Both the position numbers and the translations under genes were made by a program. A DNA stretch of 58,300 bases from an uncultured Oscillospiraceae bacterium (GTDB lineage Bacteria; Bacillota; Clostridia; Oscillospirales; Ruminococcaceae). Location: NCBI GenBank assembly GCA_934539585.1, contig CAKTCT010000016.1:1-58300 (forward strand). The letters are read 5' to 3'. Positions 26,568 through 35,440 of the stretch are shown here, in pieces (within the stretch, counting starts at the first letter, position 1; each line of letters opens with the position of its first letter). The notes under the pieces are model-generated. The model was not told the DNA's origin, did not search any database, and saw only the letters and a program-made list of their open reading frames with translations.

Positions 26568-27527
26568 TTATTTCTCCCCCATTCTGATTCTGGGATCGAT
26601 AAAGCCGTAGCTGATATCCGTGACGATACCGCCCAGAAGGCCGACAAAGGTATAGAAAATGGTATCCGTCATAAAGACGTCGTAGTCGAACAGGCTGATG
26701 GACTGAATGTACAGCCGTCCGACGCCGGGGATGGAGAAAATCTGCTCGATGATCATGGAGCCGCCCAGGATGCCGATGAAGCTGCCGATGATCATGGGCA
26801 GGATGGGCACCATGGCGTTTTTCAGGGCGTGGCGCACGGTCGCCTGGCTCCGGGTCAGGCCCTTGGTCCGAGCCAGCAGCATATAATCCGAAGTCAGCGT
26901 CTCGGTCAGCTCGGCCCGGGTAAACCGGCAAAGGCCGGCAATCTCGCCAAATGCCAGGGAGAACATAGGCAGAACCATACTGACAAACATTTTTCCGGTC
27001 AGCCAGGACCCGCCGGCATCCGCCAGAGAATACACCGTCTGGGGGAACCAGCCCAACTTGAAATAGAAGAAATACTGCATAAGGAAGGCGTAAATATACG
27101 AAGGAATGGACACAAAAAGAATGACCAGCGTACTGATCACGTGGTCCTGCCACTTGTTTTTCTTAATTGCTGCATAGATGCCGGTGAGGATGCCCAGGGG
27201 AACCGCCAAAACCAGGGAGTAGAGGTTCACCAGAATGGTGGGGAGCAGACGGCTGGTCAGCACCTCCCAGGCAGGGCGCCGGGGGGAGATATACCAGGAG
27301 GTCCCGAAGTCCCACTTGGTGAAAATGTTCTTCAAATAAATCCAGTACTGGACCAGCAAGGGCTTGTTGTAGCCCAGAGCGTCCCAGCGGGATTCGATCA
27401 GCTGGCGGAGGGTCTTTTCCGTGGGCAATTCACGGGGCAGTACCCGGATCAGCATGAAGCAGATGGTCATGATCACGAACATCGTGAAGATCATCAGCAG
27501 GATACGCTTGAGTACGTATTTGGTCAT
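26568..27527 (-). CDS. oppB: Oligopeptide ABC importer permease, OppB type
   Basis: A 319-residue permease of normal size with about six helices. It begins MTKYVLKRILLMIFTMFVIMT and has the contact loop LARTKGLTRSQATVRHALKNAMVPILPMI and IEQIFSIPGVGRLYIQSI. GGAG sits ten bases before the ATG at 27527; the longer open frame upstream covers the oppA-oppB hairpins and is not supported. It pairs with OppC to form the channel. Confidence 0.93.
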   Translation of the reverse strand: MTKYVLKRILLMIFTMFVIMTICFMLIRVLPRELPTEKTLRQLIESRWDALGYNKPLLVQYWIYLKNIFTKWDFGTSWYISPRRPAWEVLTSRLLPTILVNLYSLVLAVPLGILTGIYAAIKKNKWQDHVISTLVILFVSIPSYIYAFLMQYFFYFKLGWFPQTVYSLADAGGSWLTGKMFVSMVLPMFSLAFGEIAGLCRFTRAELTETLTSDYMLLARTKGLTRSQATVRHALKNAMVPILPMIIGSFIGILGGSMIIEQIFSIPGVGRLYIQSISLFDYDVFMTDTIFYTFVGLLGGIVTDISYGFIDPRIRMGEK

Positions 27528-27600
27528 TCTGCCATCACTCCTATTATTTTCGATTTTCCCGAATCTCATCAAAACGAATGGACGCTTCCTATGAAAAGAA

Positions 27601-27653
27601 AGCGACGCCCTCGGTGTTCTAGGAGATTGTCCCGGAGCAACGAGGGCGTCGCT
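27601..27653 (-). other. 13-bp inverted repeat in the oppA-oppB gap
   Basis: AGCGACGCCCTCG (27601-27613) and CGAGGGCGTCGCT (27641-27653) are exact complements. On the minus-strand transcript a T-rich tract (TTTCTTTTC) follows. It probably terminates part of the transcripts leaving oppA, giving more binding protein than permease. Confidence 0.7.
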
Positions 27654-27764
27654 CCTTAACGCGGCCTGCCAAGAAATTCTGTTGATACAAGAAAGTCTCG
27701 GCAACCGCCGGATGCAACGTTGAGGCGGAAGGCCGCCCCTCTGTAAAGTCCATAATGCCACTTT

Positions 27765-27792
27765 GCAGGAGGGAACCTGAATTCCCCCCTGC
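27765..27792 (-). other. Second hairpin after oppA
   Basis: GCAGGAGGGAA pairs with TTCCCCCCTGC with one mismatch and a six-base loop. It lies 42 bp after the oppA stop and has no T tract, fitting an mRNA-protecting stem upstream of the partial terminator at 27601. Confidence 0.6.
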
Positions 27793-27834
27793 GCAGCGGT
27801 TTACCATGATTCAGCTGTAAAACAGCGCGTCGGC

Positions 27835-30291
27835 TTATTCGTAGCTCAGAGTGCCGTTCTGAGAGGAGACAAAGTCCGCCCACTCATCGTCGGTGTAGTT
27901 GAACTTCATCAGACGAATTCCGCCGAAATCATACATGAGATTGTAGTTCTCGGTGTAGTAGTCGCACTTGTAAGCCAGCATGGAGCAGGTGGTCATGGAG
28001 CAAAGCGGGATCCGGTAGTACTTGGCCAGATACAGCTCTTCCATCTGGGCAGTGATCTCCAGCTTGGTCTTGTTGTCGGCGGCAGCGAACTGGCCGGTGC
28101 CGACCATGGACTGGGACCAGGCCTGCCAGGTCATGGTGACGTCCTCGCCGTTGACCTTCAGGGTCAGGTTCTCGGTCTTGGGATTCCAGCAGCCAGCCTC
28201 GTTGATGGAGTACTGGTCGGGATCGCAGTAGACCTGGAAGTTACGGAAGGGATAGAAGGCAGCGCCGCCCCAAGCGCCGTAGCCCACAGCGTATTCGCCG
28301 TTGGCGACGTCGTCGTAACGGTTGTTGATGTTGCCGATGGCTTCCAGAGTGATGGTGCCGAATCCGGAGCCTTCGATGGCAGCGTTCAGGTACTCGTTCA
28401 TCAGCTTGACCTGGTTGTTGGCGGCGGAATCAATGGCGCCCTTGGCCCAGCCGATACGGATGTTGATGGGATCGCCAGCCTTGTAATCGCCGGAAGCGAC
28501 CAGCTCGTCGCAAGCCTCTTTCATCAGCTCCTGAGCCTGGGTCAGGTTGTAGCCGTTGATGGACTCGTAAGCGTCCTTCAGGGTGGCGTAAGGAGTGCCG
28601 GAGCCGTACTCAACACCGTAGAGGTTGCAGATGGCCTGCATAGCCTCCTCGGATCCACGGTAGGAGGAGGTAGGATCCTTGTAGACGTCGTAGAAGTACA
28701 GGTTGTTCATCAGAGAGTAAGCGGGGACATAACCGGCGGTGGCAGCGACGTATTTGTCACGGTCAACAGCCAGAGACCAGGCTTTCCGGAACTTCTCGTT
28801 GGAAAGGACCACAGAATTCTTGTTGCCCTTGGAAGCATCCATGGTCTTCAGAGCGTCCTTGCCGGTGTTGAAGAAGAAGGACATGGTGTAGGTCTCGGGA
28901 ACCTTGTACAGACGGTCAGAGGTGGAGTAGGTCAGCAGGTCGTCGGCGGTAGGAGTCCAGTCGGAAAGCTCGCCCTTCAGGAAAGCCTGCTTGGCAGCGG
29001 CGTCTTCCATCACGTCGATGACGATCTTGGTGGCCTGGTACTGCTGAACGGGAGCGCCGTCCACGTCGAAGTTGGTGTAGGAAATCAGAGCGCCGTTGTC
29101 CTGCTTCTCATAGCCGAACCAGTTCTCGTTCTGGACGAAAACGATCTGCTTGCCGTCCTGGAGAGACTCGATCTTGTAAGCGCCGTAGGACATGGTGTTC
29201 TCTTTGGTGGTGCAGTAGTCGGTGGAGACCAGGTCGCCGGTGGTTTCCTTGCCGGCTTCGTACAGGTCTTCATAGACCAGCCAGTTGCCGGTGCAGGAGG
29301 TCAGGAAGTAATCCTTGGCCAGATAAGCTTCACAGACGTAACGGATGGTGTAGTCATCGACTTTGTAGCAGCCGACGGTGGCATCGTAGTCCATGTTCTC
29401 GTCGTAGTTCTCGTTGGTCTTGTCGTAGAACAGGTACTCCGCATAATCCGCAGCAAAGTAGTCCTTGTAGTTGTCCCACAGCTCCTTGCCGGAGAAGGGA
29501 TCATCCTTGGCAGCGCTGTCGAAGACGGTCTCATCGGTGATGGCGACATACTGGGGAACCTCGTTGCCGTCAGCGTCGGTGTAGCCCTGCGCATTGTAGA
29601 AGCCATAGACGTCGACGTAGAGCGCCGCACCGGCAGCCAGAGCCTCATCGGGGGTGGCAAAGTCGGCGGAAACGTTGGTCATAACGCTCTTGGTCTTGGA
29701 GTAGTAGTACTTGTTGCCGCCCGCAACCGCAGACTCGCCGTCATAATAGAGGTTGGCGCGGTAGTTGAGCATATCGGGGTTCAGGAGCTGCTTCATGGAG
29801 TAGATGTAGGTATCCGCATTGATGGGGGTGCCGTCTTCCCACTTCATATCGGGGTTGAGCTTCAGCTCGTAAACATAGCCCTCGGTGACGTCAGAAGCAG
29901 TCTTGCCCTCGGGGAGATTGACGTTGTATTTGGTCAGGTCGTCCTGATGGTCGGCGGTGACGTCCTCAACGGAAGTCGCGGCCTCGTAGATCCACTGGTA
30001 AACACCGTTTTCGGAGTCCAGAATGGACATGGTGGCGAGAGGGGTGGACAGGTAGGACTGAATGGCGTCATCAGCGTTGGTTTCCCAGGTATGGGGGTTC
30101 CAGTTGTTGCCCAGAGCAGTGCTATACGTATTGTAGGTATAGCTGGCCGGAGCGGCATCAGTGCTCTGAGACGCGTCGCTGCTGCTGGGAGTAGAAGAGG
30201 ACGGGGTGCTGCTTCCGCCATTGTTGCCGCAGCTTGCGAGAACAGAAGCGCCCATCAGCACGGCCAGAAGCAGAGCGAATGTCTTTTTCAT
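27835..30291 (-). CDS. oppA: Oligopeptide-binding lipoprotein, OppA type, enlarged
   Basis: An 818-residue family 5-type binding protein; the family is usually about 500-600. A lipoprotein signal with lipobox LASC (Cys20) is followed by a Ser/Pro-rich linker. Family features include NWNPHTWET near the start, LNPDMKWEDGTPINADTYIYSMKQLLNP, and FRKAWSLAVDRDKYV. The middle carries extra Asp/Tyr-rich sequence (about 200-330). GGAGG lies eight bases before the ATG. It is the first gene of the operon and is separated from oppB by 307 bp holding hairpins. The extra length matches insertions in OppC, OppD and OppF, suggesting one co-adapted machine. Ligand unknown. Confidence 0.92.
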   Translation of the reverse strand: MKKTFALLLAVLMGASVLASCGNNGGSSTPSSSTPSSSDASQSTDAAPASYTYNTYSTALGNNWNPHTWETNADDAIQSYLSTPLATMSILDSENGVYQWIYEAATSVEDVTADHQDDLTKYNVNLPEGKTASDVTEGYVYELKLNPDMKWEDGTPINADTYIYSMKQLLNPDMLNYRANLYYDGESAVAGGNKYYYSKTKSVMTNVSADFATPDEALAAGAALYVDVYGFYNAQGYTDADGNEVPQYVAITDETVFDSAAKDDPFSGKELWDNYKDYFAADYAEYLFYDKTNENYDENMDYDATVGCYKVDDYTIRYVCEAYLAKDYFLTSCTGNWLVYEDLYEAGKETTGDLVSTDYCTTKENTMSYGAYKIESLQDGKQIVFVQNENWFGYEKQDNGALISYTNFDVDGAPVQQYQATKIVIDVMEDAAAKQAFLKGELSDWTPTADDLLTYSTSDRLYKVPETYTMSFFFNTGKDALKTMDASKGNKNSVVLSNEKFRKAWSLAVDRDKYVAATAGYVPAYSLMNNLYFYDVYKDPTSSYRGSEEAMQAICNLYGVEYGSGTPYATLKDAYESINGYNLTQAQELMKEACDELVASGDYKAGDPINIRIGWAKGAIDSAANNQVKLMNEYLNAAIEGSGFGTITLEAIGNINNRYDDVANGEYAVGYGAWGGAAFYPFRNFQVYCDPDQYSINEAGCWNPKTENLTLKVNGEDVTMTWQAWSQSMVGTGQFAAADNKTKLEITAQMEELYLAKYYRIPLCSMTTCSMLAYKCDYYTENYNLMYDFGGIRLMKFNYTDDEWADFVSSQNGTLSYE

Positions 30292-30447
30292 GTTTTTACC
30301 TCCTTAACATTTCCTATGAAAACGGACGGCGGTCCGAAACATAGTCACGCTGCAAAATTCCGGATTCATGCAAGTTTCAGAATCGAAAGGTGCATCTTGC
30401 AAAACCGGCAGAATTGCCATTTTTGCACCCGTAAATTTTACCGTTAT

Positions 30448-30477
30448 ATTATAGCATAGATACACGGTCAGATTCAA
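30448..30477 (-). promoter_or_regulatory. Promoter of the opp operon
   Basis: Minus strand TTGAAT (30477-30472), 18-bp spacer, TGCTATAAT with the -10 at 30453-30448. It implies a leader of about 150 bases before oppA, holding a small CGGAC/GTCCG hairpin (30323-30336). Confidence 0.72.
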
Positions 30478-30865
30478 GAGTTTTTTGCTCTTTTTTTGAA
30501 TAATTTACGATTTTGCCGAAAGCCGCCGGACAGGCTTCCGCTGTCTTGTATATTTTAAAGGGTGGGCAAGAACAAATTTTATGTTCTGTTTCCGACAGAA
30601 GGACGTTTTTTGTTCGGAAGGATCTGACGCCTGCCCGCTTTTCAGAAACACCGGAGGGCAAATTGTCCGCCCCAGCCGGGATTTCCGTCCGAACAAATGG
30701 AAAAAAATGCAGAAACTATACAGTTCCGCCAAATTTTTTTCAATTCCGGTGATTTGTCAGAACCTGCGGAATCCGCCGGAATTCTGCCTGCCGCGCACAC
30801 TTTTCGGAGCAAAAACGAAGGTTTGTTAACCCGGACTTTCGTTTTCTCCCCCGGAAAAACCGCAA
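30478..30865. other. Intergenic stretch without a recognisable feature
   Basis: Between the opp promoter and the ATP synthase terminator the DNA is lower in GC than its surroundings. Short open frames on both strands lack ribosome binding sites and familiar sequence. I see no gene, repeat or riboswitch here. Confidence 0.6.
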
Positions 30866-30905
30866 AAAATCCGCGGCAGGACCCACGGGTCCCGCTGCGG
30901 ATTTT
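30866..30905 (-). terminator. Terminator of the ATP synthase operon
   Basis: AAAATCCGC and GCGGATTTT form the outer stem, and GGACCC/GGGTCC the inner one. On the minus strand the stem ends in six T. It begins ten bases after the atpC stop. Confidence 0.9.
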
Positions 30906-30914
30906 CCGGACGTG

Positions 30915-31325
30915 TTACTGCCCGCTGCTGCTTTTCACCCGCAGCCGAGCGATGGCTCTGGCCAGGGTCATCTGGGCCATGTGGTACTCCCGGATGCTCT
31001 GCTTCTGGAGCATGGCCTCCTTGGCGGCGTCGGCAGCCTGCCGGGCCTTCAGGGCGTCGATGTCCTCGGGGCGCTCGGCGCTGTCCACCAGGACCAGGAC
31101 CTCGTTGTTCTCCACCTTGACCATTCCCGAGGAAACGGCGGCGATCTTCGTCTCCTCCCCGGGGATGCGGTAGAGCATTTTCCCGGGGATTACGGCGCTG
31201 ATGGCGTTGCTGTGCCCCGCCTGGATGCCGTACTGACCCTCGGGGGTGGGGACGATCAGCGACTCGCACTCCCCGTCGTAGAAGGTGTGGGAGGCCGCCA
31301 GGATGTGGACCTTGAAGCTTCTCAT
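30915..31325 (-). CDS. atpC: ATP synthase F1 subunit epsilon
   Basis: A 136-residue protein with the epsilon beta-sandwich (about 1-84: FKVHILAASHTFYDGECESLIVPTPEGQYGIQAGHSN) and a helical C-terminal part (DIDALKARQAADAAKEAMLQ). Epsilon joins gamma in the rotor stalk, and its C-terminal helices can inhibit hydrolysis. Its ATG overlaps the atpD stop by four bases. Last gene of the operon. Confidence 0.95.
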   Translation of the reverse strand: MRSFKVHILAASHTFYDGECESLIVPTPEGQYGIQAGHSNAISAVIPGKMLYRIPGEETKIAAVSSGMVKVENNEVLVLVDSAERPEDIDALKARQAADAAKEAMLQKQSIREYHMAQMTLARAIARLRVKSSSGQ

Positions 31326-32743
31326 AGCTGTCCCTCGGCTTTCAGCTGGTCGGTGCGGCGCTTAACGTCGTCGATGGTGCCGACATTATAGAAGGCCGCC
31401 TCCGGGTACTCGTCCATGGCGCCGTCCAGAATCTTCCGGAAGCCCCGGATGGTCTCGCTTAAAGGAACGTAGACCCCGGGGATGCCGGTGAACTTCTCCG
31501 CCACATGGGTGGGCTGGGAGAGGAACCGCTGGATTTTCCGGGCTCGGCTGACGGTCTGCTTGTCCTCCTCGCTGAGCTCGTCCATGCCCAGAATGGCGAT
31601 GATGTCCTGGAGCTCGTTGTACTTCTGGAGGACCTCCTGGACCTGCCGGGCGGTGTCGTAGTGCTCCTGCCCCACCACGCTGGCCTCCAGAATCCGGGAG
31701 GTGGAGGCCAGGGGGTCCACTGCCGGATAAATGCCCTGCTCGGCGATTTTCCGGCTCAGAACCGTGGTGGCGTCCAGGTGGGTGAAGGTGGTGGCCGGGG
31801 CCGGGTCGGTCAGGTCGTCGGCCGGGACATAGACCGCCTGCACCGACGTAACGGACCCGCTCCGGGTGGAGGTGATCCGCTCCTGGAGCGCGCCCATTTC
31901 CTCGGCCAGCGTGGGCTGGTACCCCACCGCGGAGGGCATCCGCCCCAGAAGGGTAGACACCTCGCTGCCCGCCTGGACAAAGCGGAAGATGTTGTCGATA
32001 AAGAGCAGCACGTCCTTATGCTGCACGTCGCGGAAATACTCCGCCATGGTCAGACCGGACAGGGCCACCCGCATCCGGACGCCGGGGGATTCGTTCATCT
32101 GGCCGAAGACCAGGGCCGTTTTGTCGGAAACGCCGCTTTCCCGCATTTCGTTCCAGAGGTCGTTGCCCTCCCGGCTCCGCTCGCCGACGCCGGTAAAGAC
32201 GGAATAGCCGCCGTGCTCCATGGCCACGTTGTGGATCAGCTCCTGAATCAGCACGGTCTTGCCCACGCCTGCGCCGCCGAACAGGCCGATCTTGCCGCCC
32301 TTGGGATAGGGCTCCAGCAGGTCGATGACCTTGATGCCGGTTTCCAGGACCTCTGCGGCAGGCTGCTGATCGGCAAAGCCGGGAGCCTTCCGGTGGATTT
32401 CCCAGGTCTCGGTAGTTTCCGGCAGCGGCTCCTGGCCGTCAATGGGCTGGCCCAGGACGTTGAACATCCGCCCCAGCGTGGGATCTCCCACAGGGACCCG
32501 GATGCCCTTGCCGTCAGCCTCTACAACCATGCCCCGGGACAGGTTTTCGCTGGCCCCCAGCAGGACGCAGCGCACCCGGTCGCCGCCGATGTGCTGCGCG
32601 ACCTCCATGACCCGCGTTTCGCCCTTGACGGTAACGCGGAGGGCTTCCTTGATCCTAGGCAGATGGCCTGCGGGAAACTCGCAGTCGATAACCGGCCCGG
32701 ATATGGCCGTGATCTTTCCGTTTTGCGTATTCACAGCGTCCAC
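31322..32743 (-). CDS. atpD: ATP synthase F1 subunit beta
   Basis: A 473-residue catalytic subunit. P loop GGAGVGKT, catalytic Glu in GERSREGNDLW, Walker B VLLFIDNIFRF, and the DELSEED lever motif (MDELSEEDKQT) near the C-terminus are all present. The start is GTG at 32743, with a GGAGG stretch just upstream; a second GTG three codons downstream is also possible. It overlaps atpG by 13 bp. Size and motifs are fully normal, in contrast to the alpha subunit. Confidence 0.96.
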   Translation of the reverse strand: MDAVNTQNGKITAISGPVIDCEFPAGHLPRIKEALRVTVKGETRVMEVAQHIGGDRVRCVLLGASENLSRGMVVEADGKGIRVPVGDPTLGRMFNVLGQPIDGQEPLPETTETWEIHRKAPGFADQQPAAEVLETGIKVIDLLEPYPKGGKIGLFGGAGVGKTVLIQELIHNVAMEHGGYSVFTGVGERSREGNDLWNEMRESGVSDKTALVFGQMNESPGVRMRVALSGLTMAEYFRDVQHKDVLLFIDNIFRFVQAGSEVSTLLGRMPSAVGYQPTLAEEMGALQERITSTRSGSVTSVQAVYVPADDLTDPAPATTFTHLDATTVLSRKIAEQGIYPAVDPLASTSRILEASVVGQEHYDTARQVQEVLQKYNELQDIIAILGMDELSEEDKQTVSRARKIQRFLSQPTHVAEKFTGIPGVYVPLSETIRGFRKILDGAMDEYPEAAFYNVGTIDDVKRRTDQLKAEGQL

Positions 32744-33651
32744 GCCTCCTCCTCATGTTTTTTCTGAATCTTTCGCTTCTGCGCCTTGGCGCCGGAGGAG
32801 ATCTCGGTGATCTCCTGGGTAATGGCCGCCTGGCGGAGCCGGTTGTACTCCACCGACAGGGTGGACAAAATCTTATCGGCGTTCTGCCCGGCGGAGTTCA
32901 TGGCCGACATCCGGGCGTTCTGCTCGCTGCAGAAGCTGTCCACCAGGGCGCTGTAAATGTAGCCGGAAACGTAGCTGGGGATGATGTTGTCCAGCACCTC
33001 CCCCACCGACGGGGTGAACTCAAAGGGGGTCTTGACCTCCTTCTCCGTGGGGTTGGATGCGAAGGTTTTCCGGTGGAAAGGCAGCAGCCGCTCCGCCCGG
33101 GCCTCCTCGGACATGCCGTTTTTCATATCGGTGTAAATGACGAAGATTTTCTGCACCTTGCCCTTGTTGAACAGCTCCAGAAGGATCTCGCTGATCTCCC
33201 GGGCCCGCTGCATGGTGGGATTCTGAGCCGTGTACAAAAAACTCCGGGACACCCGGATGCCGTGGCGGGCAAAGTACTGCCGCCCATATTCGCCAACGAC
33301 GAACAGCTTGGTGTCCGGATGCTGAGAAAGCATCTTTTCCGCTTCCCGGAGAACGTTCTGGTTGTACATTCCGGCCAGGCCCTTGTCCGCGGTGATCACC
33401 AGGCAGGCATAGGTGCCGTTCAGGGCGGGTTCATCCTCACCGGGATAAAAATACCGGCTGTCCACATCCTGAACCGTGCGGAAGATCCGCTTGATCTCGC
33501 CCTTAATGGCCTCAAAATAAGGCCGGGTCTTATCCAATTCCGCCTTGGCCTTCCGCATTTTTGTGGAGGCGATGAGATACATGGCGTTGGTGATCTTCTG
33601 GGTATCCCGGACGCTTTTGATGTGGCTTTTCAGTTCTTTTGTGCTTGCCAT
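32731..33651 (-). CDS. atpG: ATP synthase F1 subunit gamma
   Basis: A 306-residue central-stalk subunit. Hallmarks are MASTKELKSHIKSVRDTQKITNAMYLIASTKMRKA at the N-terminus and a C-terminal helix (NADKILSTLSVEYNRLRQAAITQEITEISSGA) that form the coiled coil rotating inside alpha3beta3. The ATG at 33651 has GAGG eight bases upstream; a 45-codon longer open frame overlaps atpA and is rejected. It lies ten bases after atpA. Confidence 0.95.
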   Translation of the reverse strand: MASTKELKSHIKSVRDTQKITNAMYLIASTKMRKAKAELDKTRPYFEAIKGEIKRIFRTVQDVDSRYFYPGEDEPALNGTYACLVITADKGLAGMYNQNVLREAEKMLSQHPDTKLFVVGEYGRQYFARHGIRVSRSFLYTAQNPTMQRAREISEILLELFNKGKVQKIFVIYTDMKNGMSEEARAERLLPFHRKTFASNPTEKEVKTPFEFTPSVGEVLDNIIPSYVSGYIYSALVDSFCSEQNARMSAMNSAGQNADKILSTLSVEYNRLRQAAITQEITEISSGAKAQKRKIQKKHEEEAWTL

Positions 33652-33661
33652 ACCCGTCGCC

Positions 33662-35437
33662 TCAGCTTTCGGTCCTGGCGACAAAGCCCTTGGCAAATTC
33701 CAGCAGCGCCTTCCGGTCGTCATCGGAGGTCTGACCGGTGCGGTCAATGCGGTCGCAGAGGTCTGGGATCTCACTATGGGCGGCATCCAGCAGCCCCCGG
33801 CTCACCTCCGGAACTCGTCCGGCCTCGACTCCGGCAAAGACATGCCCCAGCGCCGCCGTCAGCAGGAGCACCTGCTCGTGCTGCTTGTATGGATGGTACT
33901 GATTCTGGCGCAGCAGCCGCATCAAGCCCTGGCCGTAGCGGAGCTGCCGCTTGGTGGTCTCGTCCAAATCGCTGGAAAACTGCATGAAAACTTCCATTTC
34001 CCGATACTGGGCCAGATCCAGACGGATGGCCCCCGCCGCGGTCTTCATGGCCTTGGTCTGGGCCGCGCCGCCTACACGGGAAACGGAAAGGCCCACGTTG
34101 ACCGCCGGGCGCTGTCCTGCGTGGAACAGGTCGCTTTCCAGAAAGATCTGGCCGTCGGTGATGGAGATGATGTTGGTGGGAATGTAGGCGGAAACGTCCC
34201 CCGCCTGGGTCTCTACGATGGGAAGGGCCGTCATGCTGCCGCCGCCCAGGGCGTCGGACAGGTGGGCCGACCGCTCCAGCAGCCGGGAGTGGAGGTAGAA
34301 AACGTCGCCCGGATAGGCTTCCCGCCCGGGAGAGCGCTCCAGCAGAAGGCTCAGGGTCCGGTAGGCGATGGCGTGCTTGGAAAGGTCGTCATAGACGATG
34401 AGCACGTCCCGGCCCCGGTGCATGAAGTACTCGCCTAAAGCGCACCCGGCGTAAGGGGCGATATACTGCAAAGTAGCCGAGTCGCTGGCCGTGGCGTTGA
34501 CCACGATGGTGTACTCCAGGGCCCCCTGGCGGCGGAGATTCTCCACTAGCTGGGCCACCGAGGACGCCTTCTGGCCGATGGCCACATAGATGCAGACGGT
34601 GTCCTTGCCCTTCTGGTTCAGGATGGTGTCCAGGGCGATGGCGGTCTTGCCGGTCTGGCGGTCGCCGATGATCAGCTCCCGCTGGCCCCGGCCGATGGGG
34701 AACATGGAGTCGATGGCCAGAAGGCCGGTCTCCATGGGCTTGTTGACGGGCTGCCGCTCAATGATGCCGGGGGCGGGATTTTCCATGGGATAATAGCCCT
34801 CGGCGCTGATCTCGCCTGCGCCGTCCACGGGGTCGCCCAGGGCGTCCACCACCCGGCCCAGGAAGCCCTCGCCTACGGGGATGCCGGCGGTCTTTTTGGT
34901 CCGGCGGACGGCGCTGCCCTCGACGATCTCGCTTTCATCGCCGAAGATGACGCAGCCGATCTCCGTTTCCCGCAGGTCCAGAATCATGCCCTTGATCCCA
35001 CATTCAAAGAGGAGAATCTCGCCGTACTCCGCGCCGCTGAGGCCGCTGACCGTGGCGATGCCGTCGCCTACGGTGAGGACCGTACCGGCCTCCTCCACCG
35101 ACGGGACCGGCTCGAAGCTGTTGATGGTCTCCCGGATCAGGGGCATCACGTCGCCGTGGGAATGGATGGCCTCGGTGATCTTATCCTTGAGCTGGCGGCC
35201 CTTGCCTTCCAGGCTCCAGTCGAAGACCTCGCAGGCGGCGCCGCTGCGGGGGTCGGTGCCCAGCTCGATGCGGAAGCCGTCCCGGACATGGCGGTCCTCC
35301 TTCCACACCACCCGGAAGGGCTTCTGCCGGGTCTTTTCCAGGTAGCGGCGGAGCCGTTCCTTTTGCTCCCCGGTGGGTTCTTTGCTGCTGTACAGGCGGG
35401 CTTCGACCTCATTCTGCCTGATCTCGCGATCCGTCAT
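33662..35437 (-). CDS. atpA: ATP synthase F1 subunit alpha with N-terminal delta-like (C-terminal domain) fusion
   Basis: A 591-residue protein, about 90 longer than usual alpha. Residues 97-591 are normal alpha: VEEAGTVLTVGDGIATVSGL, P loop GDRQTGKT (258-265), VGLSVSRVGGAAQTKAMK. Residues about 18-88 (TGEQKERLRRYLEKTRQKPF..., then VRDGFRIELG and DWSLEGKGRQLKDKI) match the pattern of the C-terminal domain of the delta subunit: helix, a beta hairpin with GxxI/VxIG, and a D-x-S-x-x-x-R-L-x-x-L-like ending. No atpH gene lies between atpF and atpA, a gap of three bases, where delta is normally found. AAGGAGG precedes the ATG at 35437, which includes the extension. The fusion interpretation is from motif comparison by eye. 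Confidence 0.9.
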   Translation of the reverse strand: MTDREIRQNEVEARLYSSKEPTGEQKERLRRYLEKTRQKPFRVVWKEDRHVRDGFRIELGTDPRSGAACEVFDWSLEGKGRQLKDKITEAIHSHGDVMPLIRETINSFEPVPSVEEAGTVLTVGDGIATVSGLSGAEYGEILLFECGIKGMILDLRETEIGCVIFGDESEIVEGSAVRRTKKTAGIPVGEGFLGRVVDALGDPVDGAGEISAEGYYPMENPAPGIIERQPVNKPMETGLLAIDSMFPIGRGQRELIIGDRQTGKTAIALDTILNQKGKDTVCIYVAIGQKASSVAQLVENLRRQGALEYTIVVNATASDSATLQYIAPYAGCALGEYFMHRGRDVLIVYDDLSKHAIAYRTLSLLLERSPGREAYPGDVFYLHSRLLERSAHLSDALGGGSMTALPIVETQAGDVSAYIPTNIISITDGQIFLESDLFHAGQRPAVNVGLSVSRVGGAAQTKAMKTAAGAIRLDLAQYREMEVFMQFSSDLDETTKRQLRYGQGLMRLLRQNQYHPYKQHEQVLLLTAALGHVFAGVEAGRVPEVSRGLLDAAHSEIPDLCDRIDRTGQTSDDDRKALLEFAKGFVARTES

Positions 35438-35440
35438 CGG

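Noticed and set aside
30449..30829. Several short frames between oppA and atpC on both strands
   Set aside because: None has a ribosome binding site or recognisable sequence, and they cover the opp promoter region.
32731..33786. atpG with a 45-codon N-terminal extension
   Set aside because: The extension is out of frame with atpA, which it overlaps, and GAGG is correctly spaced only to the ATG at 33651, where the standard gamma N-terminus begins.
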